From: Acinetobacter sp. ANC 3832
Lineage (GTDB): Bacteria; Pseudomonadota; Gammaproteobacteria; Pseudomonadales; Moraxellaceae
Length of the DNA stretch: 64,000 bases
Assembly (NCBI RefSeq): GCF_002135415.1
Contig: NZ_NEGJ01000007.1
Span: 122,312-186,311 of the forward strand
Direction of reading: 5' to 3'
Shown here: positions 9,066-19,508 of the stretch, piece after piece
Layout of the letters: every line of letters begins with the position of its first letter
Numbering within the stretch: the stretch's first letter is position 1
The notes under the pieces: model-generated
Told to the model about the DNA's origin: nothing
The model's database searches: none
Seen by the model: only the letters and a program-made list of their open reading frames with translations
Translations under genes and position numbers: made by a program

Positions 9066-9183
9066 ATTTTATTGATTTGACATACATTTCATAACGTTTT
9101 TCACATAAAACCTTTGTAGTTATCTTTTTGATTTTTTTCTAAGCTAAATAGACATCAGGAATAAATTAAAATTGGAGATGATG

Positions 9184-9324
9184 ATGAAAAAAATCCTAGC
9201 TGCTTCTTTAATCGTTGCTTTTGCACTTACAGGGTGTAATACATTCAAAGGAATGGGAAAAGATGTCTCTAAAGCAGGTGATGCTGTAACAAACACAGCT
9301 GAAAAAACTGAAAATAAAATGTAA
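9184..9324 (+). CDS. Entericidin EcnA/B-family small lipoprotein
   Basis: A 46-aa lipoprotein. Three ATGs occur in a row (9178, 9181, 9184); the last is chosen because GGAG at 9174-9177 then has a normal 6-base spacing. The signal peptide MKKILAASLIVAFALTGC ends in a lipobox (ALTGC). The mature peptide carries the entericidin pattern NTFKGMGKDVSKAGDAVTNTAEKT. Family members are envelope lipoproteins, named for a toxin-antidote pair in E. coli; a single copy here is more likely a housekeeping envelope peptide. It is monocistronic with its own terminator. Confidence 0.85.
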   Translation: MKKILAASLIVAFALTGCNTFKGMGKDVSKAGDAVTNTAEKTENKM

Positions 9325-9339
9325 TTCTAAATTGAACTT

Positions 9340-9371
9340 AAAAAGCCTTATCAATCGGATAGGGCTTTTTT
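9340..9371 (+). terminator. Rho-independent terminator after the small lipoprotein
   Basis: A 13-bp stem (AAAAAGCCTTATC / GATAGGGCTTTTT, one G-T wobble) with a 5-base loop and a T run, 16 bases after the stop. Confidence 0.9.
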
Positions 9372-9520
9372 ATGTAAAAATCTAAGATGATGCAACGATA
9401 AAATTCATCAATCTTTACCCAGTCAATGTCTACTTTTTATATTTGGGATTTCATTTAAATTGTCATTCAGTTTTATCTTCCTCTATTATAGCCAGTAATT
9501 TGATCTTTGATTTTCTGTAT

Positions 9521-10657
9521 ATGAATCCTTCTGAAACACTAGAGCTTAGCCTACAACTTCTTCGCCAACCTTCCGTTACCCCTATCGATCATACCTGCCA
9601 ACCCATTATGGCTAATCGTTTAAGTCGTGTTGGTTTTAATATTGAAAATATGCGTTTTGATGATGTAGATAACTTATGGGCAAGGCGTGGTACAGAGTCT
9701 CCAGTCTTTTGTTTTGCTGGACATACAGATGTTGTGCCTACAGGTCATTTAGATGCATGGGAATCAGATCCTTTCTTGCCTGAAATCCGTGATGGCAAAT
9801 TGTATGGCCGTGGCAGCGCAGATATGAAAACTGCACTTGCTGCAATGGTTGTTGCCTCAGAGCGCTTTGTGAAGAATCATCCGAATCATAAGGGTTCAAT
9901 TGCTTTTCTGATTACTTCAGATGAAGAAGGCCCTTCAATTAACGGTACAGTCAAAGTCATTGAAACATTAGAAGCTCGTAACGAAAAAATGACATGGTGT
10001 TTGGTTGGTGAACCATCAAGTACCAATACATTGGGCGATATTATTAAAAATGGTCGTCGCGGTTCATTGAATGCTGTATTAACCGTTAAAGGCAAACAAG
10101 GGCATGTTGCATACCCACATCTTGCAATCAACCCAATTCATACAGCGTCCAAAGCCATCACTGAGTTGTGTGAAACAGTGTGGGATCATGGCAATGAATA
10201 CTTCCCTGCAACCACATTCCAAGTTTCCAATATTCAAGCAGGTACAGGTGCAACCAATGTTGTCCCTGGTACAATGACGGTGACTTTTAACTTCCGTTAC
10301 TCAACTGAATTAACTGCTGATCAATTAAAAGCCCGCGTTCTTGAAATTTTAGATCGTCATCAAGTCGATTATGATATTTCATGGACACTTTCAGGTCTTC
10401 CATTCCTAACACCTGTAGGTGAGCTTGTAAATGCGGCGAGAACAGCCATTAAAAATGTAACAGGCACTGAAACTGAACTTTCAACCAGCGGTGGAACATC
10501 AGATGGACGCTTTATTGCTCCAACGGGGGCACAGGTGCTCGAACTCGGTGTACTCAATGCAACAATCCACCAGATCAATGAACATGTCAATATTGATGAA
10601 TTAGAACCTTTGGCTGAAATTTACGAACAAATTCTTGTGGAATTATTGGCTCAATAA
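9521..10657 (+). CDS. dapE: Succinyl-diaminopimelate desuccinylase
   Basis: Hydrolyses N-succinyl-LL-2,6-diaminopimelate to LL-DAP and succinate in the succinylase branch of lysine and peptidoglycan precursor synthesis; cytosolic, di-zinc, dimeric. The start at 9521 ([21 protein letters not shown]) gives 378 aa, matching the family (about 375); upstream in-frame codons are hydrophobic and unlike DapE. Metal and catalytic motifs: [38 protein letters not shown] and GEPSS, then the M20 dimerisation domain and [11 protein letters not shown] near the C-terminus with the final His in [11 protein letters not shown]. It is monocistronic here. Confidence 0.97.
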   Translation: MNPSETLELSLQLLRQPSVTPIDHTCQPIMANRLSRVGFNIENMRFDDVDNLWARRGTESPVFCFAGHTDVVPTGHLDAWESDPFLPEIRDGKLYGRGSADMKTALAAMVVASERFVKNHPNHKGSIAFLITSDEEGPSINGTVKVIETLEARNEKMTWCLVGEPSSTNTLGDIIKNGRRGSLNAVLTVKGKQGHVAYPHLAINPIHTASKAITELCETVWDHGNEYFPATTFQVSNIQAGTGATNVVPGTMTVTFNFRYSTELTADQLKARVLEILDRHQVDYDISWTLSGLPFLTPVGELVNAARTAIKNVTGTETELSTSGGTSDGRFIAPTGAQVLELGVLNATIHQINEHVNIDELEPLAEIYEQILVELLAQ

Positions 10658-10670
10658 ATATTCTTTTAAA

Positions 10671-10699
10671 AAAAAGGGGCGCATCATGCGTCCCTTTTT
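10671..10699. terminator. Bidirectional terminator between dapE and chpC-like
   Basis: A near-perfect palindrome (AAAAAGGGGCGCA / TGCGTCCCTTTTT) flanked by A and T runs. It can serve dapE on plus and the end of the pil-chp operon on minus. Confidence 0.85.
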
Positions 10700-10726
10700 C
10701 TTTTAAAACTTATATCAACAGCCCAA

Positions 10727-11188
10727 TCAAGCACTCAAACCGATTTTCGTTTGAATACGAGATAAGTTCGGCACGTGATATTTACTGTCACCGATTAATA
10801 CATATTGCAGAATCGTGTCATCTTGAATCGTTTGATGATCATCAACCACTTCAGAAATACGTAAACGAATCGATTTAGGCATCTCATTACACATCAATGC
10901 AAAACGTTGCTCATCCTCATCGCCTTCAATAACCAAAGCTACGCCTAATGTACGATTTGGATCACTAACACTGAAAACAGGCAATTTAACTTCATGCCAC
11001 TCAACCGTATTTACATGCGTTGCACTATCCAGTGCTGACAATACAACATTTTGTGGCAACAACATTGGATCTTTTTCATAGCACTCAATGACGTATGCAT
11101 CAATAAACCCTGTTGATACGGTAATCAAATGCTGAAGTTCTTGCGTACTTACATTATCCAGCGCTGAGCGAATTTCATTTTGACTCAT
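10727..11188 (-). CDS. Divergent CheW-like protein, ChpC position
   Basis: A 153-aa soluble protein, last gene of the pil-chp operon, 9 bp after chpA. It shows weak CheW-like strand patterns (LPVFSVSDPNRTLGVALVIEGDEDEQRFALMCNEMPKSIRLRISEVVD; ILQYVLIGDSKYHVPNL). Position and size agree with ChpC of Pseudomonas (a second CheW-type coupling protein of about 168 aa), but sequence recognition alone is moderate. Probable role: accessory coupling of a receptor to the ChpA kinase. Confidence 0.65.
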   Translation of the reverse strand: MSQNEIRSALDNVSTQELQHLITVSTGFIDAYVIECYEKDPMLLPQNVVLSALDSATHVNTVEWHEVKLPVFSVSDPNRTLGVALVIEGDEDEQRFALMCNEMPKSIRLRISEVVDDHQTIQDDTILQYVLIGDSKYHVPNLSRIQTKIGLSA

Positions 11189-11197
11189 ATTAATTTC

Positions 11198-14100
11198 CTA
11201 GCTGGTTTCCAATAATGCTGTAATATTTTCCAATAATTCAGCTTCTTGGAATGGTTTACCCATATAGTTCGTTACACCTAAACTGAATGCACGCTCACGA
11301 TGTTTTTCACCTGTTCGTGATGTAATCATGATAATTGGCAAATCACGATGAATCTCATGATGACGAACCAAATTCGTCACCTCAAAACCATCCATTCGCG
11401 GCATTTCAATATCAAGTAACATTAAATCAGGTTTCACATTTTCAAGCTGTTCGATTGCATCAACACCATCTTTCGCGGTAATTACATCAAAACCATTACG
11501 TTCAAGCAGACGAGAGGTTACTTTACGTACGGTCACAGAGTCATCTACAATCATGACTAAACGACGTTGATCGCGATGACGTTGAGCCTCACGATGATCA
11601 CTGGAATCTTTAATACGTTGATGACTTTGAACTTGTCGTGCAATATTTTGACCATCAAGAATTAAACAAACATGACCATCACCAAGAATGGTTGCGCCTG
11701 CAACTGACCCAATATTTGAGAACTGATGACCAATTGGTTTTACCACAATTTGCGAACGAGAACCAACCAGCTGATCAACTAAGAGTGCAATGGTTTGCCC
11801 CATATTCCCTTTAATCAACAGTACAGGTAATGAGTGCGCAACTCCTTGTAAACGCGGCATAGGCTGATGCGCAACAAACTCAGCCAAATAACGAAGTTTA
11901 TAAGGTTGTTGATCGATATCGAAATATTCTTCTCTGCTGTTAAAGAATTCTTCAAGTGCAGTAGGTGAGATTCGAACAATACGATCAATTTGTGATAATG
12001 GAACAGCAAATTGTTGATCACCGACTTTTACCATCAAGGCATCACTAACTGCTACTGTTGTTGGTACACGAATGGTAAAGGTTGACCCTTGCCCCAATTC
12101 AGACTCAACTGTAACTTGACCGCCTAATGATTTAATCTCGCTTTGTACGACATCGAGACCCACACCACGACCTGAAATTTGTGTTACTTGTGATGCTGTA
12201 CTAAAGCCTGGATGGAAAATTAATTGTAAAGCTTCATCTGGTTCAAGATGTTGATCTGCTTTAATTAAGCCTTGCTCTAAAGCTTTGACTTTGATTTTCG
12301 CAGCATCAATCCCTTTACCATCATCTTTGAAAGTCACAATGACATCTGTACCTTGACGGGTAATATTCAGATCAATACGTCCAGTCACCGGTTTCTTGAG
12401 TTTTTGACGCTCAGATGTCTCTTCAATACCATGGTCAATCGCATTACGTAACATATGTTCTAAAGGCGATACCAATTTTTCTAGGATAGTACGGTCTAAC
12501 TCACCTTCAGTATTGTTAACAATCAATTCCGTAGGACGGTTCAACGTTGAAGCGGTTTGACGTACTAAACGTTGTAAACGCGGTAATAATCTAGAGAATG
12601 GTACTAGACGCGTGCGCATCAAACTTTCTTGAATTTCAGCCTGAATACGCGATTGCTGTAATAACAAGCCTTCAGTATCACGAATCTTTTCAGATAATGT
12701 TACTTTGAAGTCAACCAAATCCGATGCAGATTCCGCAAGAGATTTAGACAGTTGATTCAATGAAGAATATTGATCCATCTCAAGTGGGTCAAAATCACTA
12801 TAACGTGAATTGAAATCACCATGCTTCGCAATAATCTGAGACTCTAACTCACCTTCCATACGACGCAACTGATCGGCAAGTCGTTGGATCGCTAACTCCA
12901 TATCACCGAGCGTATTACCGAGTTGCCCTAAATCCATCTCAATACGTGAACGGTTAATCGCATTCTCACCCGATAAGTCGATCATTTTCTCGACCAAATC
13001 AGCAGAAATACGAATCATCTCATTATTTTGATCAGACTTAGATGAAGAATCCCACTCGCCTAACATTGAAGGTGGTTCAGTACCATCACCTTGCACAAAT
13101 TCAACTGGACGTGTATCCAAGAGCAAATCTGTACGAGTCAACTTATTCGGTAATTGTGCTGAAACATCAACGTATTGAATATTGGCTAAATTACTTTTTA
13201 GCGTTTCAAAATGTTGATAATTGTTCCGTAAAATTGCATCTTTTAACCAAGTAAACGCCGTTTGAAGCAGTGAATCATATGCATTTGAGTTAAAGTTATG
13301 TACAGCAAATTTTTCAAATGCATTCTCTAACTCATAGGAAATATCAGCTACTTGCTCCAAGTTGACCATTTTTGCTCCACCTTTCAAACTGTGGGCAATA
13401 CGTTGTAATTGAAGCAATAAACTACGGTTACTACGCTGATCAAACCATTGCGTTAAGATTTTATTAGCATCAAGCAATAACTCTTCAGCTTCTTCGAAAT
13501 AGCTTTCTCTTGCAATTTTTTCAACTGGATCAACATCATCATGATTCGTTTTCCATATATCAATCAGCTCATCTGAAGCTAACTTTTCATGAACCACTGG
13601 AGAAATAATCTCATCACTTGCCAAATGTTCAGAAGCTTCAAACTGCTCAGATACATCCTGCAAGATGTGTTGCGAATCAATAGCTGTTTTACTTTCAACA
13701 ACTGGTAATTCTTCATGACCCACTCGATCAATATTACGCAATACATTGAGGACATGATCAGCAGGATAATCTAAACCTTGATCACGCAAAATTTGAATAC
13801 GATCTGCAATATCATCTTGAATTAAACGAATACCCTGAACCAATTGTTCGTTCGGATGCATTTGATTTTTGATAATACGTTCATAAATCGTTTCTAACTC
13901 ATGTGCAATCCAACCAATATTGGCTGCTTGCACCATGTTTGCGCCACCTTTTAACGTGTGCAAATAACGCATGAGATTATTTAAAGCATCTGTATTTTTG
14001 AGATCTTTTGCCCAAGTATTCAAATCTTGATCGATACCAACCAATAACTCATCAGCTTCTTCAATAAAGATTTCCAGTACATCCGCATCGAAGTCTTTTA

Positions 14101-15604
14101 ACGTCGCTTCCGAATGTAATGTTTGTTTATCTTTATGGATTTGAGCTGAAACTTGACCAATACCCGCATCTAAACTTTCAAGCGTTTGAGCTTGCTGTGA
14201 ATCTACAAAATGTTCTAACTGCTCAATATCTTGCAGTACATAATCACTTAATTTTTGCAGAATCTGTTTGGTATTATCATCCAGATTAACACGTTGACCT
14301 GAAGCCAAAGTATCAAATAAATGAATAAACTCTTGATGTGCTTGATCATATAATTCAAAGATATAATCAGTATTTAACAGTGTCTGTTTATCTAAGATGG
14401 CATCATAACTGGCTTTTAACGCAAGACAGAACTCATGAATACCTTGTGAAGCACGGTTGTCTGTATTTTCAATGAGCAACTGAGCTTGTTGACTCAATTG
14501 TTTGAAGTATTCTGGATATTCAGCTTTAGCACGTTGATCAAATTCAAATTCTGCATCTAACAATAAATCGATGTTCAAATTTACCAATTGAGAAACGAGA
14601 TCTACAGAATTTTCTTGATCATGTAATTGTTCAACTTGGAAGCCATAACGATCCCAAGCATCATTGAATTTTTGATAAATACCTTTTAACTGAGTATCAC
14701 TGGTACCCGATGCTTTTAATACGTGTAAATAATCACGTACAAACTCAGCATAATGCGTTAAAAGTGCATTTTCATTCAGGCTTGATTCAGTATCTTCCTG
14801 CACCAACATTTTAAATAAATGTTCGACCTTACCACTGGCTTCAAATACATCATCAACTTGCGCCATAGATGAACTACCGCGCAAAGTATGTAATGCACGA
14901 ATCAAACGATTGTATTGTTCAGGGTTATGCTGTTCTTGTTGTAAAAAACCTTCAATTGTCGCTAAATGCTCTTCAGACTCTTCAACAAAAATTGCTAAAG
15001 TTTCAGATAATAAATTATCACTTTCAGCATCCAACTCAACAACAGGTTGTACTGCGCTAGCAGAAGCTTCTGAACCATCAAATTCTAGACCAGTGATCAC
15101 ATTTTCATGATTTAACAAACTCGAAAGCGTTAATAATTCTTCTAATGCAGGTTCAATACTTTGACCTTTTTGTATTTGTTGTCCTAATAGAACCAGTGGT
15201 CTTAAATCAAGATGCGGAGGTTGAATCTGTTTAAATTCTTTATATAATTTATATTTATATATATTAAATACAGTATTTACATATTCTTGTAATGTTGTCG
15301 TTACTGCTAAATTTTTTGCAATAACACGATTTAGAGTATCTTCAACTGTCCAAGCAAGTTCACCTGAACTTTTTGCCCCAACCATTCTGCCAGACCCTTT
15401 TAGAGTATGGAAATAGCGACGCATATTGACCAAGACTTCATCTTGATTCGAGTCTTGTACCCATTTTGCTATAAGTGGCTGAAGACTCTCAAAAATTTCA
15501 TCAAGTTCTTCTACAAAAATTTCTAAAATCTCAGCATCCTGATCAAGATAACTATCTTCAGGCAAAGCGGTTGTTTCAACTAAATGTTTTAATATTTCTT
15601 TCAT
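11198..15604 (-). CDS. chpA: ChpA-type hybrid chemosensory histidine kinase
   Basis: A 1468-aa CheA-like kinase of the Pil-Chp system. Four histidine phosphotransfer domains are seen with their phospho-His: H66 (FHTLKGSGRM), H239 (LHTLRGSSSM), H549 (LHTLKGGANM) and H738 (AHSLKGGAKM). These are followed by a dimerisation/HATPase region (HMLRNAIDHG, DDGKGID, GRGVGLDVV), a CheW-like regulatory domain, and a C-terminal receiver (IVDDSVTVRKV; phospho-acceptor D1398 in LLDIEMP). The Pseudomonas ChpA is far longer, with eight phosphotransfer-type domains, so this is the compact Moraxellaceae form. It probably phosphorylates PilG and PilH. The N-terminal region 330-470 is helical and may hide a degenerate Hpt. 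No pilK or chpB adaptation enzyme is encoded nearby. Confidence 0.95.
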   Translation of the reverse strand: MKEILKHLVETTALPEDSYLDQDAEILEIFVEELDEIFESLQPLIAKWVQDSNQDEVLVNMRRYFHTLKGSGRMVGAKSSGELAWTVEDTLNRVIAKNLAVTTTLQEYVNTVFNIYKYKLYKEFKQIQPPHLDLRPLVLLGQQIQKGQSIEPALEELLTLSSLLNHENVITGLEFDGSEASASAVQPVVELDAESDNLLSETLAIFVEESEEHLATIEGFLQQEQHNPEQYNRLIRALHTLRGSSSMAQVDDVFEASGKVEHLFKMLVQEDTESSLNENALLTHYAEFVRDYLHVLKASGTSDTQLKGIYQKFNDAWDRYGFQVEQLHDQENSVDLVSQLVNLNIDLLLDAEFEFDQRAKAEYPEYFKQLSQQAQLLIENTDNRASQGIHEFCLALKASYDAILDKQTLLNTDYIFELYDQAHQEFIHLFDTLASGQRVNLDDNTKQILQKLSDYVLQDIEQLEHFVDSQQAQTLESLDAGIGQVSAQIHKDKQTLHSEATLKDFDADVLEIFIEEADELLVGIDQDLNTWAKDLKNTDALNNLMRYLHTLKGGANMVQAANIGWIAHELETIYERIIKNQMHPNEQLVQGIRLIQDDIADRIQILRDQGLDYPADHVLNVLRNIDRVGHEELPVVESKTAIDSQHILQDVSEQFEASEHLASDEIISPVVHEKLASDELIDIWKTNHDDVDPVEKIARESYFEEAEELLLDANKILTQWFDQRSNRSLLLQLQRIAHSLKGGAKMVNLEQVADISYELENAFEKFAVHNFNSNAYDSLLQTAFTWLKDAILRNNYQHFETLKSNLANIQYVDVSAQLPNKLTRTDLLLDTRPVEFVQGDGTEPPSMLGEWDSSSKSDQNNEMIRISADLVEKMIDLSGENAINRSRIEMDLGQLGNTLGDMELAIQRLADQLRRMEGELESQIIAKHGDFNSRYSDFDPLEMDQYSSLNQLSKSLAESASDLVDFKVTLSEKIRDTEGLLLQQSRIQAEIQESLMRTRLVPFSRLLPRLQRLVRQTASTLNRPTELIVNNTEGELDRTILEKLVSPLEHMLRNAIDHGIEETSERQKLKKPVTGRIDLNITRQGTDVIVTFKDDGKGIDAAKIKVKALEQGLIKADQHLEPDEALQLIFHPGFSTASQVTQISGRGVGLDVVQSEIKSLGGQVTVESELGQGSTFTIRVPTTVAVSDALMVKVGDQQFAVPLSQIDRIVRISPTALEEFFNSREEYFDIDQQPYKLRYLAEFVAHQPMPRLQGVAHSLPVLLIKGNMGQTIALLVDQLVGSRSQIVVKPIGHQFSNIGSVAGATILGDGHVCLILDGQNIARQVQSHQRIKDSSDHREAQRHRDQRRLVMIVDDSVTVRKVTSRLLERNGFDVITAKDGVDAIEQLENVKPDLMLLDIEMPRMDGFEVTNLVRHHEIHRDLPIIMITSRTGEKHRERAFSLGVTNYMGKPFQEAELLENITALLETS

Positions 15605-15753
15605 AGCTCAGGCTTCTATGTTTAGTTCCCTTCATTGGGACTTGAACCCTGAACTAAAGACTTATAAAAATAAGCTCAAGCCCAGAGTCATCATTTTCCC
15701 TAGCAATATCCACTTGACAACAGATACTGCTCCCCCGAAGAGTATCAATCTGA

Positions 15754-17823
15754 TTATTCAGGTAGTTTAAAGTCTGTTACAGATTGACGTAATGAATCCG
15801 CCATATTTGCCAATTCAGAAACTGAACGAGCAGTATCAAATGTAGCAGTCGTCGTCTGTGACGTAATTTCTTGTACAACATTCATCGTCGTTGCAATATG
15901 ACCTGCAGAAGCAGACTGTAGTTTTGCAGATTCAGAAATGCTGGCAATCAATTTCGCCAAGTTATTCGATACAGATTGAATTTCATCCAATGCAACACCT
16001 GCATCTTTCGCCAAGTTCGCACCGCGTACAACCTCTGACGTGGTTTGCTCCATCGAAATTACAGCTTCATTGGTATCGGTCTGAATCGTTTTAACCAGTG
16101 TTTCAATCTGTTTCGTTGCAGATGCTGAACGCTCCGCAAGACGCTGTACCTCATCGGCAACCACGGCGAAACCACGACCTGCTTCACCTGCCATCGATGC
16201 TTGAATTGCTGCATTTAATGCCAAGATGTTGGTTTGGTCAGCAATATCATTAATCAAAGAGACAATGTTACCAATCTCTTGAGAAGACTCACCTAAACGT
16301 TTAATACGTTTAGAGGTTTCTTGAATCTGCTCACGAATCGTATCCATCCCTTCAATTGAGCGGTTTACGACATCAGCACCATTCGATGCAATCTGTACAG
16401 AACGTAATGCAACGTCCGCAGATTCAGCAGCATTGGCAGATACGTGGTCAATCGACTGTGCAATTTCATTAATCGCTGTCGATGCACCCGCAATTTCTTG
16501 CGCCTGATGTTCAGAAGCTTCAGCTAACTGATTGGTAATACTCTGAGTCGTTTGCGTATAGTGTGCAACTTCTTGTGAAGTTTCATTGATACGCGAAACA
16601 AGGTCACGTAATTGGTCGATTGCGAAGTTAATCGAATCGGCAATTGCACCTGTAAAATCTTCAGATACTGTTGCATATGAACGCAAATCACCATCTGCCA
16701 AGTCTGCAATCTCATCTAGTAAACGTAGAATCGCATTCTGGTTACGGTCATACTCATCTTGTAGACGCGTTACACGAACTTTATCTGATTCACTACGTAA
16801 TACTAAGAGTTTGAATACACAGAATAAGAATGCTGCTAAAGCAAGAATTAATACCAATGCTGGTAAAATTGTTCCAAGACCTGTATTTACAGAAAGCTTG
16901 TTTAGACCTTCAAGAAGCTTATCCGATTGAGCAAAGACATCAGATGATGCTTGGCGTACCTTCACAATTTGAGTCGAGTTATTCAATACAGAACTTGAAG
17001 CTGATTTCAATACTTCATCATAATCGGCTTTGATACTTTCTAATGATTCACGCATTGCTGGTTGATCAATACGAGTCACACCAAGCTCTGCATTACCATT
17101 TAACTGTGCATCTAAATACGCACCAAAAGTTTCAGTGTCGGCATTAAAGTCATCTGCTGATGCACGAGAGTTATCAGAACCACCCAATACTGAACCAATA
17201 GAACGTAAAATACGTTCTGCGATAAATACTTGGTTTTTCGCAATAACCACCTGACTACTTGGCATGTTTTCACGCGCCATTTGGTCAACCATTAAGTTAT
17301 ATTCAGCCTGAATACCTGGAATTGCTTCACTGATTGCAATATTGGTATCGTATAGGTGATTAATGATTTTTTGTTGCGAAGCAATCAAACTAATATCTTC
17401 AGATACTTTATTCCAAATATCTTCAACATTTTTCACTTGAGCACTTGATGAATGTGTATCTTTCACAACCTGCAAGTTTTCTGCAAATTTTTTCTGTGAA
17501 GCCACCAAAGCATCAATCGACTCTTTCGTACCAGAAGCCGTAGCTTCTGTCGCTTGACGAGAAATCGTTTGTGATAATAAGCGCAACTCACCCAAACTAC
17601 GGGTTAAGTCGTTATTTCGAGGAACTGTATAGAACAAAATCAATAAGAATAAAATTGCGACTGCTAAGCTTGCAGCTGCCATTTGGAGAAATGTTTTAGA
17701 CTTTTCGCTTTCACCGAACAATTTAGAAAATTGATCAAATTTCAACTTCAATTTTGTTATTGCGACCGAACTACTTTTTGGAGCAGTCCCATCCATATTT
17801 TTCTTTTTAAGTTTAAAGCCCAT
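15754..17823 (-). CDS. pilJ: PilJ, type IV pilus methyl-accepting chemoreceptor
   Basis: A 689-aa transmembrane receptor. Residues 1-45 are cytoplasmic and charged, TM1 is about 47-68 ([16 protein letters not shown]), the periplasmic part with two PilJ-type helical modules is about 70-315, TM2 is about 318-340, followed by a HAMP-like linker and the MCP signalling hairpin with the conserved tip [40 protein letters not shown]. It sits between pilI and chpA in the operon, with a 149-bp gap before chpA where Pseudomonas has pilK. Expected role: polar receptor sensing pilus-surface contact and signalling through PilI to ChpA. Confidence 0.95.
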   Translation of the reverse strand: MGFKLKKKNMDGTAPKSSSVAITKLKLKFDQFSKLFGESEKSKTFLQMAAASLAVAILFLLILFYTVPRNNDLTRSLGELRLLSQTISRQATEATASGTKESIDALVASQKKFAENLQVVKDTHSSSAQVKNVEDIWNKVSEDISLIASQQKIINHLYDTNIAISEAIPGIQAEYNLMVDQMARENMPSSQVVIAKNQVFIAERILRSIGSVLGGSDNSRASADDFNADTETFGAYLDAQLNGNAELGVTRIDQPAMRESLESIKADYDEVLKSASSSVLNNSTQIVKVRQASSDVFAQSDKLLEGLNKLSVNTGLGTILPALVLILALAAFLFCVFKLLVLRSESDKVRVTRLQDEYDRNQNAILRLLDEIADLADGDLRSYATVSEDFTGAIADSINFAIDQLRDLVSRINETSQEVAHYTQTTQSITNQLAEASEHQAQEIAGASTAINEIAQSIDHVSANAAESADVALRSVQIASNGADVVNRSIEGMDTIREQIQETSKRIKRLGESSQEIGNIVSLINDIADQTNILALNAAIQASMAGEAGRGFAVVADEVQRLAERSASATKQIETLVKTIQTDTNEAVISMEQTTSEVVRGANLAKDAGVALDEIQSVSNNLAKLIASISESAKLQSASAGHIATTMNVVQEITSQTTTATFDTARSVSELANMADSLRQSVTDFKLPE

Positions 17824-17870
17824 TCAGCTTCTCCCCGATACGCCTAACCGTTCTAAATTCAGCGTCGAAA

Positions 17871-18407
17871 CTAGTTTATAAATTTCTCTGATGCATTCAT
17901 GTATTGCGAATCGTTCAACAAACGACTGAACAAAAATATATTCCAAGCTTGATTGTGCTGCTGAAAATATCCCTGACAATAGTTATTAAGTTTTTCTTCT
18001 AAATCGTTATTATCCGAAAAAAAACTCTTCTTATTAAAATGTTGAATTCCCAAAACTTGATCTACAATCAAACCAACGTAATGATCATTATTGCTAATGC
18101 ATAAGACTTTTTGAGTCGGCAGAAATGGACTTCTTTCACCCGAAATAAAGCAAGCCAAATCCGAGACAGATAACAAACGTCCGCGAATATTCGCAAGCCC
18201 TCTTACCCAGCCCTGAACATTCGGGACTGAGGTCAGTTTCGGAGGATAGATAACTTCCGCTACTTCTCCTAATGGAGCAACAAAATACTGCCCCATCATT
18301 TCAAATGCAATGCCTGACCACCGGTTTACTTCTCGCTCACTATCAGCATAGTTTTTATTGCCACGCTTAGATAAACGAAGTAATTCGATAAATCCATTTG
18401 CTGCCAT
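17871..18407 (-). CDS. pilI: PilI, CheW-like coupling protein
   Basis: A 178-aa CheW-domain protein: FEMMGQYFVAPLGEVAEVIYPP, SVPNVQGWVRGLANIRGRLLSVSDLACF and GLIVDQVLGIQHF are the usual CheW landmarks. It is 3 bp after pilH and 47 bp before pilJ. Expected to couple PilJ to ChpA. Confidence 0.93.
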   Translation of the reverse strand: MAANGFIELLRLSKRGNKNYADSEREVNRWSGIAFEMMGQYFVAPLGEVAEVIYPPKLTSVPNVQGWVRGLANIRGRLLSVSDLACFISGERSPFLPTQKVLCISNNDHYVGLIVDQVLGIQHFNKKSFFSDNNDLEEKLNNYCQGYFQQHNQAWNIFLFSRLLNDSQYMNASEKFIN

Positions 18408-18410
18408 ATA

Positions 18411-18779
18411 TTATACCGCAGTTAGATATTGTTTAATGACACTAATCAACTGTGTCTCATCAATAGGCTTCGTTAAATAATCACTTGCACCCTGTCTTTT
18501 ACCCCAAACGCGGTCGGTGTCTTGATCTTTCGTACTCACAATAACAATTGGAATATGTTTCGTCTTTTCACCACGCGCAATTTGACGCGTTGCTTGGAAT
18601 CCGTTGACTCCAGGCATTACAACATCCATCAACACCAAATCAGGTTGTTCAGCTTGCGCCAAAGTCACCCCATCTGCACCATTAGATGCTTCTAAAACTT
18701 CAAAGCCATGCTTATTTAGAATTTCTTTAAATCGGTACATCTCTGTTGGTGAATCATCAACAATAAGAATACGCGCCAT
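18411..18779 (-). CDS. pilH: PilH, single-domain response regulator
   Basis: A 122-aa CheY-like receiver. The ATG at 18779 (MARILIVDDSP) is chosen: it is preceded by GGGGAAAAA and gives the family length, while the longer frame begins at a TTG. Acidic pocket DD, phospho-acceptor in LVLMDVVMPGVNGF, Thr/Ser switch in IVSTKDQ and Lys in YLTKPI are all present. Second of the paired regulators of the Pil-Chp system; in Pseudomonas PilH opposes PilG and promotes pilus retraction. Confidence 0.93.
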   Translation of the reverse strand: MARILIVDDSPTEMYRFKEILNKHGFEVLEASNGADGVTLAQAEQPDLVLMDVVMPGVNGFQATRQIARGEKTKHIPIVIVSTKDQDTDRVWGKRQGASDYLTKPIDETQLISVIKQYLTAV

Positions 18780-18804
18780 TTTTTTCCCCAATAAAATTTT
18801 TTAT

Positions 18805-19188
18805 TTAAGCACTTACATGATTTCTAATCGCATTTAATAATTCATCTTTACTGAACGGTTTAGTTAAGTATTCATCTGACCCAACAACACGTCCTTTCGC
18901 TTGATCAAATAATCCGTCTTTACTTGACAACATTACCACTGGAATATTTTGATAATTCTGTGAGTTTTTAATCAAAGCACAAGTTTGGTAACCATCTAAA
19001 CGTGGCATCATAATATCAACAAAGACGATATCAGGGTTTGCTTCAGCAATTTTAGATAGCGCTTCAAAGCCATCCACTGCTGTCACAACATTGCACCCTT
19101 CTCTTTGTAATAAAGTCTCAGCTGTACGACGAATGGTTTTTGAATCATCAATTACCATCACTTTTAGATTTTGAAATTTTTCGTCCAT
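18805..19188 (-). CDS. pilG: PilG, single-domain response regulator
   Basis: A 127-aa CheY-like receiver, first gene of the operon. DD pair in MVIDDSKTI, phospho-acceptor in IVFVDIMMPRLDGYQ, switch Ser in VMLSSKDG and Lys in YLTKPFSKDEL. A GGAAGGG ribosome-binding site precedes the start. In relatives it promotes pilus extension, twitching and natural transformation. Confidence 0.93.
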   Translation of the reverse strand: MDEKFQNLKVMVIDDSKTIRRTAETLLQREGCNVVTAVDGFEALSKIAEANPDIVFVDIMMPRLDGYQTCALIKNSQNYQNIPVVMLSSKDGLFDQAKGRVVGSDEYLTKPFSKDELLNAIRNHVSA

Positions 19189-19508
19189 TTAACGACCCTT
19201 CCCATTAATTTGGATGTTTACAGAGCTGAACTCATTTATTTTTTACAATTAATGTGCTTTTTTTAACATATATTTACTTACTTTATCAATGAACATTTCT
19301 TGGCACAACTCTCACTTTGTAAGTAACACTTTAAAATGCTCACATAAATAAATTTATTGTGCATTATTTTAGTACTTATATATTTCTAAATTTGTTGCAA
19401 AGCCCTAGAATGAGAAAATTATTATCTAAAAATAAGTTAATGCGTCAATTTTCTAGGGGACCAATCTTGAACAAAATTGAGTCTAACACGTTCATCAGAA
19501 AAACCACT

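Noticed and set aside
9184..9324. Entericidin toxin-antidote pair
   Set aside because: Only one small lipoprotein is present; no second entericidin gene lies next to it, so a toxin-antidote system is not supported.
13042..13254. Plus-strand frames inside chpA, pilJ and the secreted cluster
   Set aside because: They are antisense shadows of well-supported genes, with no ribosome-binding site and low-complexity translations.
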